The notes under the pieces are model-generated. The model saw only the letters and a program-made list of their open reading frames with translations. It had not been told where the DNA came from and made no database searches. Positions 32,009 through 35,202 of a DNA stretch of 35,202 nt are shown here, piece by piece. Source of the stretch: Allomesorhizobium camelthorni (lineage in GTDB: Bacteria > Pseudomonadota > Alphaproteobacteria > Rhizobiales > Rhizobiaceae); contig NZ_JAAKZF010000053.1 of NCBI RefSeq assembly GCF_011045125.1, positions 1-35,202 on the forward strand, given 5' to 3'. The position numbers and the translations under genes are program-made. The first letter of the stretch is position 1. Each line of letters opens with the position of its first letter.

Positions 32009-33025
32009 ATGAGTTTGCCGCAGTCGAAACTCATTTGCCGGAACGTCTGGAAGTTATTCGGCTCGGGAGCGCAGGAGTTCATGGCCTCGCATCCCGCGCC
32101 GAACGTCGAAGAGCTGTCCGCGGCGGGCCTCCTCGGCGCCGTGCGGGACGTCAATCTCGACGTCCGTGCCGGCGAGATATTCGTCATAATGGGTCTGTCT
32201 GGATCCGGCAAGTCGACGCTGATCCGCTGTCTTTCACGCCTGATTGAGCCCACCTCAGGCGAAATCCTTTTCAATGGGGAGAACCTGCTGGCGGCGAGCG
32301 AAGCGCGCATGATCGAGATCCGCCGCCACCAGATGGGCATGGTCTTCCAGAACTTCGCGCTCCTGCCTCACATGACGGTGCTGGCGAATGTCGCGTTCCC
32401 GCTGGAGGTCCAAGGCATCGACCGTGCCCGACGCGAAGCGCGCGCACGTCAGATGATCGAACTCGTCGGACTTTCGGGCAAGGAGGACTTCTTCCCCCGC
32501 CAGCTCTCGGGCGGCCAGCAGCAGCGGGTAGGGATCGCGCGCTCGCTCGCGGTGGAGCCGGAGCTTTGGTTCCTAGACGAGCCGTTCTCGGCGCTGGACC
32601 CCCTGATCCGTCGCGAGATGCAGGACGAGTTCATCCGCCTGCAATCCGTGCTCAAGAAGACGATCGTCTTCATCACTCACGATTTCGACGAAGCGATCCG
32701 GCTGGCCGACCGTATCGCCATCATGAAGGACGGTGCCGTCGTCCAGTCGGGCACTCCGGACGAACTGGTGCTCAGCCCCGCGACGGACTACGTCGCCGCG
32801 TTCACACGGAACGTATCGAAGGCGAAGGTCGTCAAGGTCGCTTCGCTCATGAAACCGGCGGGTGCCGGGCTGAACGGCAGCGCCATCAATGCGAGGGCCA
32901 CAGTCGCCGAGGCCGCGCCACTGTTCGCCGAGGGGGCCGATGTCCTGCGCGTCCTGGATGACGCAGGCAGAACAGCGGGCGCGCTGCACCGTTCGGATGT
33001 GGTCGACATGATGATGCGAGGCTGA
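32009..33025 (+). CDS. proV: Glycine betaine/proline ABC transporter ATP-binding protein
   Basis: A 338-aa ABC ATPase of the ProV/OpuAA type. Walker A is GLSGSGKST, the Q-loop [10 protein letters not shown], the signature [16 protein letters not shown], Walker [15 protein letters not shown], and the H-loop ITHDFDEAI. The extra N-terminal [11 protein letters not shown] helix is typical of ProV. The C-terminal CBS region is short (ending [16 protein letters not shown]), so osmosensing through tandem CBS domains is doubtful. ATG 32009 follows the binding-protein stop by 44 bp; an earlier ATG at 31949 would overlap it. Confidence 0.92.
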   Translation: MSLPQSKLICRNVWKLFGSGAQEFMASHPAPNVEELSAAGLLGAVRDVNLDVRAGEIFVIMGLSGSGKSTLIRCLSRLIEPTSGEILFNGENLLAASEARMIEIRRHQMGMVFQNFALLPHMTVLANVAFPLEVQGIDRARREARARQMIELVGLSGKEDFFPRQLSGGQQQRVGIARSLAVEPELWFLDEPFSALDPLIRREMQDEFIRLQSVLKKTIVFITHDFDEAIRLADRIAIMKDGAVVQSGTPDELVLSPATDYVAAFTRNVSKAKVVKVASLMKPAGAGLNGSAINARATVAEAAPLFAEGADVLRVLDDAGRTAGALHRSDVVDMMMRG

Positions 33026-33028
33026 GGC

Positions 33029-35062
33029 ATGGCCTCTCCGGCCCCGACGATCGGCGCGGCATCCTCCCGCCTCCCCCGGATGGGCCTCGCGACAGGCAGG
33101 GGAACGCTGGTGGCATGGGCGGTCGCGCTTTTTGCCTTCGGGATCGTCTGGCAGACGGCTGATCCCTATGCGCCCTGGGCGCAGGACTATCCCAAGACGT
33201 TGATGGTGCCAGCCGCGCGCTGGGTCAGCGCCTTCATGAAGTGGCTCGTCAACGAAGCGAGCTTCGGTCTGTTCACCTTCACCGAACTGACCCGCTTCCT
33301 CGCCGCGCTTGTGGATGCGCCGTACACAACGGCCCGCAGCCTGCTGTCGAGCGGCCTGCTGTCCGGACAGGGGTCGAGCGCAACGCAGGTGCTCCCGCCG
33401 CTGTCCTGGATCGCCGTTGTAGGCGTCGTATCGCTTCTCGGGCTTTATGCTGGAGGTGTGAGGCTGGCGCTGCTGGCCGGCGGATGCTTCCTGTTGCTCG
33501 CGGTCTTCGGGCAATGGGACAGTGCCATGGTGACGCTCGCCTCGATCATGGTCGCCGTGCCAATAGGCGTCATGGGAGGCCTGCTCATCGGGATCGCCGC
33601 CTATCGGTGGCCGCGCTTCGAGGGAGCCATCACGCCGCTGCTGGATCTGATGCAGACCATTCCGGTCTTCGCCTACCTGGTTCCTATCCTTGTGCTGTTC
33701 GGCTTCGGGCCGACCGCCGCGGTGATCGCCACTCTGATCTATGCCATGCCGCCTATGGTGCGCATCACCACGCTCTCGCTCCGCGGTGTCGCCCAGGAGA
33801 TCATCGACCTCGGTCGCATGATCGGCTGCACACGCCGGCAGATGACGTGGCGGGTGCTGGTGCCTTCCGCGCGAGAAAGCCTGATGGTGGGCGTCAACCA
33901 GGTGATCATGCTGTCGCTCAACATGGTCATCATCGCCTCGATGATCGGCGCCGGCGGCCTCGGCTTCGATGTCCTCGCTGCGCTCCGCCGCCTGCAGATC
34001 GGCGCAGGGCTCGAGGCAGGGCTGGCGATCGTGGCGCTGGCTGTCGCGCTCGATCGGCTCAGCCAGGGTTTTGCACGGAAGCTTAGCCAGCGCAGCCCCG
34101 CCTCAGAGCAAAGGGGTCTGGCGACCCGTCATCCCTACACCCTGGCCGCTCTGGTTCTCATACTGGCGACGGGGCTTGTGGGCTTTGCCGTCCCCGCCGT
34201 ACAGGCCTATCCGCCAGCCCTGGAGATCTCGACCGGCACGTTCTGGGAAGAGGGCGTCAAGTGGATCAACGTCAACTTCTTCGACACGCTCGAGGCTCTG
34301 AAGAACGCCGTGCTTCTCAACGTGCTCATTCCCTTCAAGCGTTTCCTCGGCGAGCTCCCATGGCTGGGTGTGGTCGGCCTCCTCGCCTTTTTAGGGTGGC
34401 GCCTCGGCGGATGGCGGCTCGCGACGCTGGCCGGGATACTGTCCGCCCTGATCGCCGCCACGGGGCAGTGGGAGAAGGCGATGATCACCGTCTATCTCTG
34501 CGGCGTCTCCGCAGTCGCGGCCGCCATGATCGGCATCCCGATCGGCATCACGGCTGCCGAGCGGGATCAGCTGTGGCGATGGGTGCAGGTCATCATAGAC
34601 ACGCTGCAGACGCTGCCGTCATTCGTCTACCTGATGCCGGCCGTCATGCTGTTCCGGGTCGGCGATTTCACGGCCATGATTGCGGTGGTCGCCTATTCGC
34701 TCGTTCCGGCGGTCCGCTACACGGCGCTGGGGCTGCAGAAGGTGGACGCTGGCCTTATCGAGGCCGGTCGCGCAATGGGCTGCACTCGCTGGCAGCTGCT
34801 GACGAAGATCAAGCTCAAGCTGGCCTTGCCCGAGATCCTGCTTGGTATCAACCAGACGATCATGTTCGCGCTCTCCATGCTGGTCATCACCGCGCTGGTC
34901 GGCACGCGCGACCTGGGACAGGAGGTCTATATCGCGCTAACCAAGGCGGACACCGGACGCGGCATCGTTGCGGGGCTTGCGGTCGCGTTCATTGCCATCA
35001 TCGCCGATCGGCTGATCTCGGCGGGGGCGATGCGGACGAAACGCAGGATGGGGCTGGTGTGA
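33029..35062 (+). CDS. ABC transporter permease with two fused ProW-type domains
   Basis: A 677-aa membrane protein made of two homologous permease halves. Each has the BPD_transp_1 coupling helix: first EIIDLGRMIGCTRRQMTWRV, second GLIEAGRAMGCTRWQLLTKI. Each also repeats a QTIPVFAYL/QTLPSFVYLMP segment and a GVNQVIM/GINQTIM strand. The first half spans about residues 1-350, the second 370-677. Such tandem permeases replace a ProW homodimer in several Rhizobiales. It starts 3 bp after the ATPase gene. It would import a quaternary amine or proline across the inner membrane with the two upstream proteins. Confidence 0.92.
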   Translation: MASPAPTIGAASSRLPRMGLATGRGTLVAWAVALFAFGIVWQTADPYAPWAQDYPKTLMVPAARWVSAFMKWLVNEASFGLFTFTELTRFLAALVDAPYTTARSLLSSGLLSGQGSSATQVLPPLSWIAVVGVVSLLGLYAGGVRLALLAGGCFLLLAVFGQWDSAMVTLASIMVAVPIGVMGGLLIGIAAYRWPRFEGAITPLLDLMQTIPVFAYLVPILVLFGFGPTAAVIATLIYAMPPMVRITTLSLRGVAQEIIDLGRMIGCTRRQMTWRVLVPSARESLMVGVNQVIMLSLNMVIIASMIGAGGLGFDVLAALRRLQIGAGLEAGLAIVALAVALDRLSQGFARKLSQRSPASEQRGLATRHPYTLAALVLILATGLVGFAVPAVQAYPPALEISTGTFWEEGVKWINVNFFDTLEALKNAVLLNVLIPFKRFLGELPWLGVVGLLAFLGWRLGGWRLATLAGILSALIAATGQWEKAMITVYLCGVSAVAAAMIGIPIGITAAERDQLWRWVQVIIDTLQTLPSFVYLMPAVMLFRVGDFTAMIAVVAYSLVPAVRYTALGLQKVDAGLIEAGRAMGCTRWQLLTKIKLKLALPEILLGINQTIMFALSMLVITALVGTRDLGQEVYIALTKADTGRGIVAGLAVAFIAIIADRLISAGAMRTKRRMGLV

Positions 35063-35082
35063 TGCCCCTCGAGATGCAAACC

Positions 35083-35202
35083 GTTGTTGGACCATTCGGA
35101 GACCCTGGTGTTCAAGGGCGAGGACCAGCGAGACGAGCGTGGGAAAACCGGAGACGGATTTCCGCACGCGCTGCAGGCGGTCGCTTATGAGATCGAGGGT
35201 TA
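35083..35202 (+). CDS. Partial ORF at window end, unrecognised
   Basis: From a TTG at about 35083 one frame runs open to the window edge: LLDHSETLVFKGEDQRDERG, then PHALQAVAYEIEG. Codon use is compatible with coding, but no ribosome site or family was recognised, and the gene, if real, is cut by the window end. Confidence 0.25.

Noticed and set aside
1-35202. CRISPR arrays, tRNA or rRNA genes, replication origin
   Set aside because: No regularly spaced direct repeats, no cloverleaf with a CCA-side T-loop pattern, and no iteron cluster or repABC-like genes were seen.

Overview
The window looks like accessory DNA (plasmid or genomic island) of an alphaproteobacterium of the order Rhizobiales (Mesorhizobium/Rhizobium/Sinorhizobium-like). 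The basis is high GC with strong GC3 coding bias, a MucR/Ros regulator, a SyrB-like protein, rhizobial-type DUF1612/RHE_PE00001-family relics, an IS6-family element, and a ProU-type transporter with two permease domains in one chain. Family names are recalled from sequence patterns; no database search was possible.

Layout. (1) 1-5430: a scrap-rich flank. It holds a SyrB-like gene, a TetR regulator facing a small SnoaL/SnoaL/ABM-monooxygenase group across a double operator, relics of an SDR, an alpha/beta hydrolase and a DHFR-like protein, a probable group II intron 5' end, an IS6-like element (3374-4190) and a frameshifted DUF1612 gene. (2) 5536-6419: mucR and a convergent HU gene. (3) 6563-25552: a respiratory island. 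On the minus strand lie a decayed ccmE, an intact ccmF and a decayed ccmH. On the plus strand are soxY-soxZ-cytochrome c-soxF (flavocytochrome c sulfide dehydrogenase type). On the minus strand, reading from about 21.7 kb down to 12.3 kb, are a cupredoxin-like protein, a Tat-exported metallophosphoesterase, a monoheme cytochrome c, ccoN, a fused ccoO-ccoP heme protein, four tiny membrane proteins, a TauE/SafE-DsbD-like membrane protein and a copper P-type ATPase. On the plus strand are a SCO protein, hemA (ALA synthase) and a GroEL with a histidine-rich tail. (4) 25884-28837: a DUF6455 gene, a broken tyrosine recombinase fused to a third DUF1612 relic, a RES/Xre-DUF2384 toxin-antitoxin pair and a 149-bp inverted-repeat element. 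(5) 29025-35062: a DUF2130 nuclease-like protein and a glycine betaine/proline (ProU-type) ABC transporter operon.

How it may work together (inference). Reduced sulfur would be bound on SoxYZ or oxidised by the SoxE/SoxF flavocytochrome. Electrons would pass through small periplasmic cytochromes or the cupredoxin to a dedicated cbb3-type oxidase. The same block supplies copper delivery (P-type ATPase, SCO), heme precursor (HemA), cytochrome c maturation (CcmF) and a special chaperonin. SoxB, SoxAX and SoxCD are absent from the window. A metallophosphoesterase and a SoxA-reminiscent cytochrome sit in the oxidase operon and could be functional substitutes. The oxidase has an unusual subunit plan: the CcoP heme domain is fused to CcoO, and what looks like the CcoP membrane anchor is a separate 72-aa protein. 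The island is bracketed by degenerate DUF1612 relics and a broken integrase, which points to horizontal acquisition.
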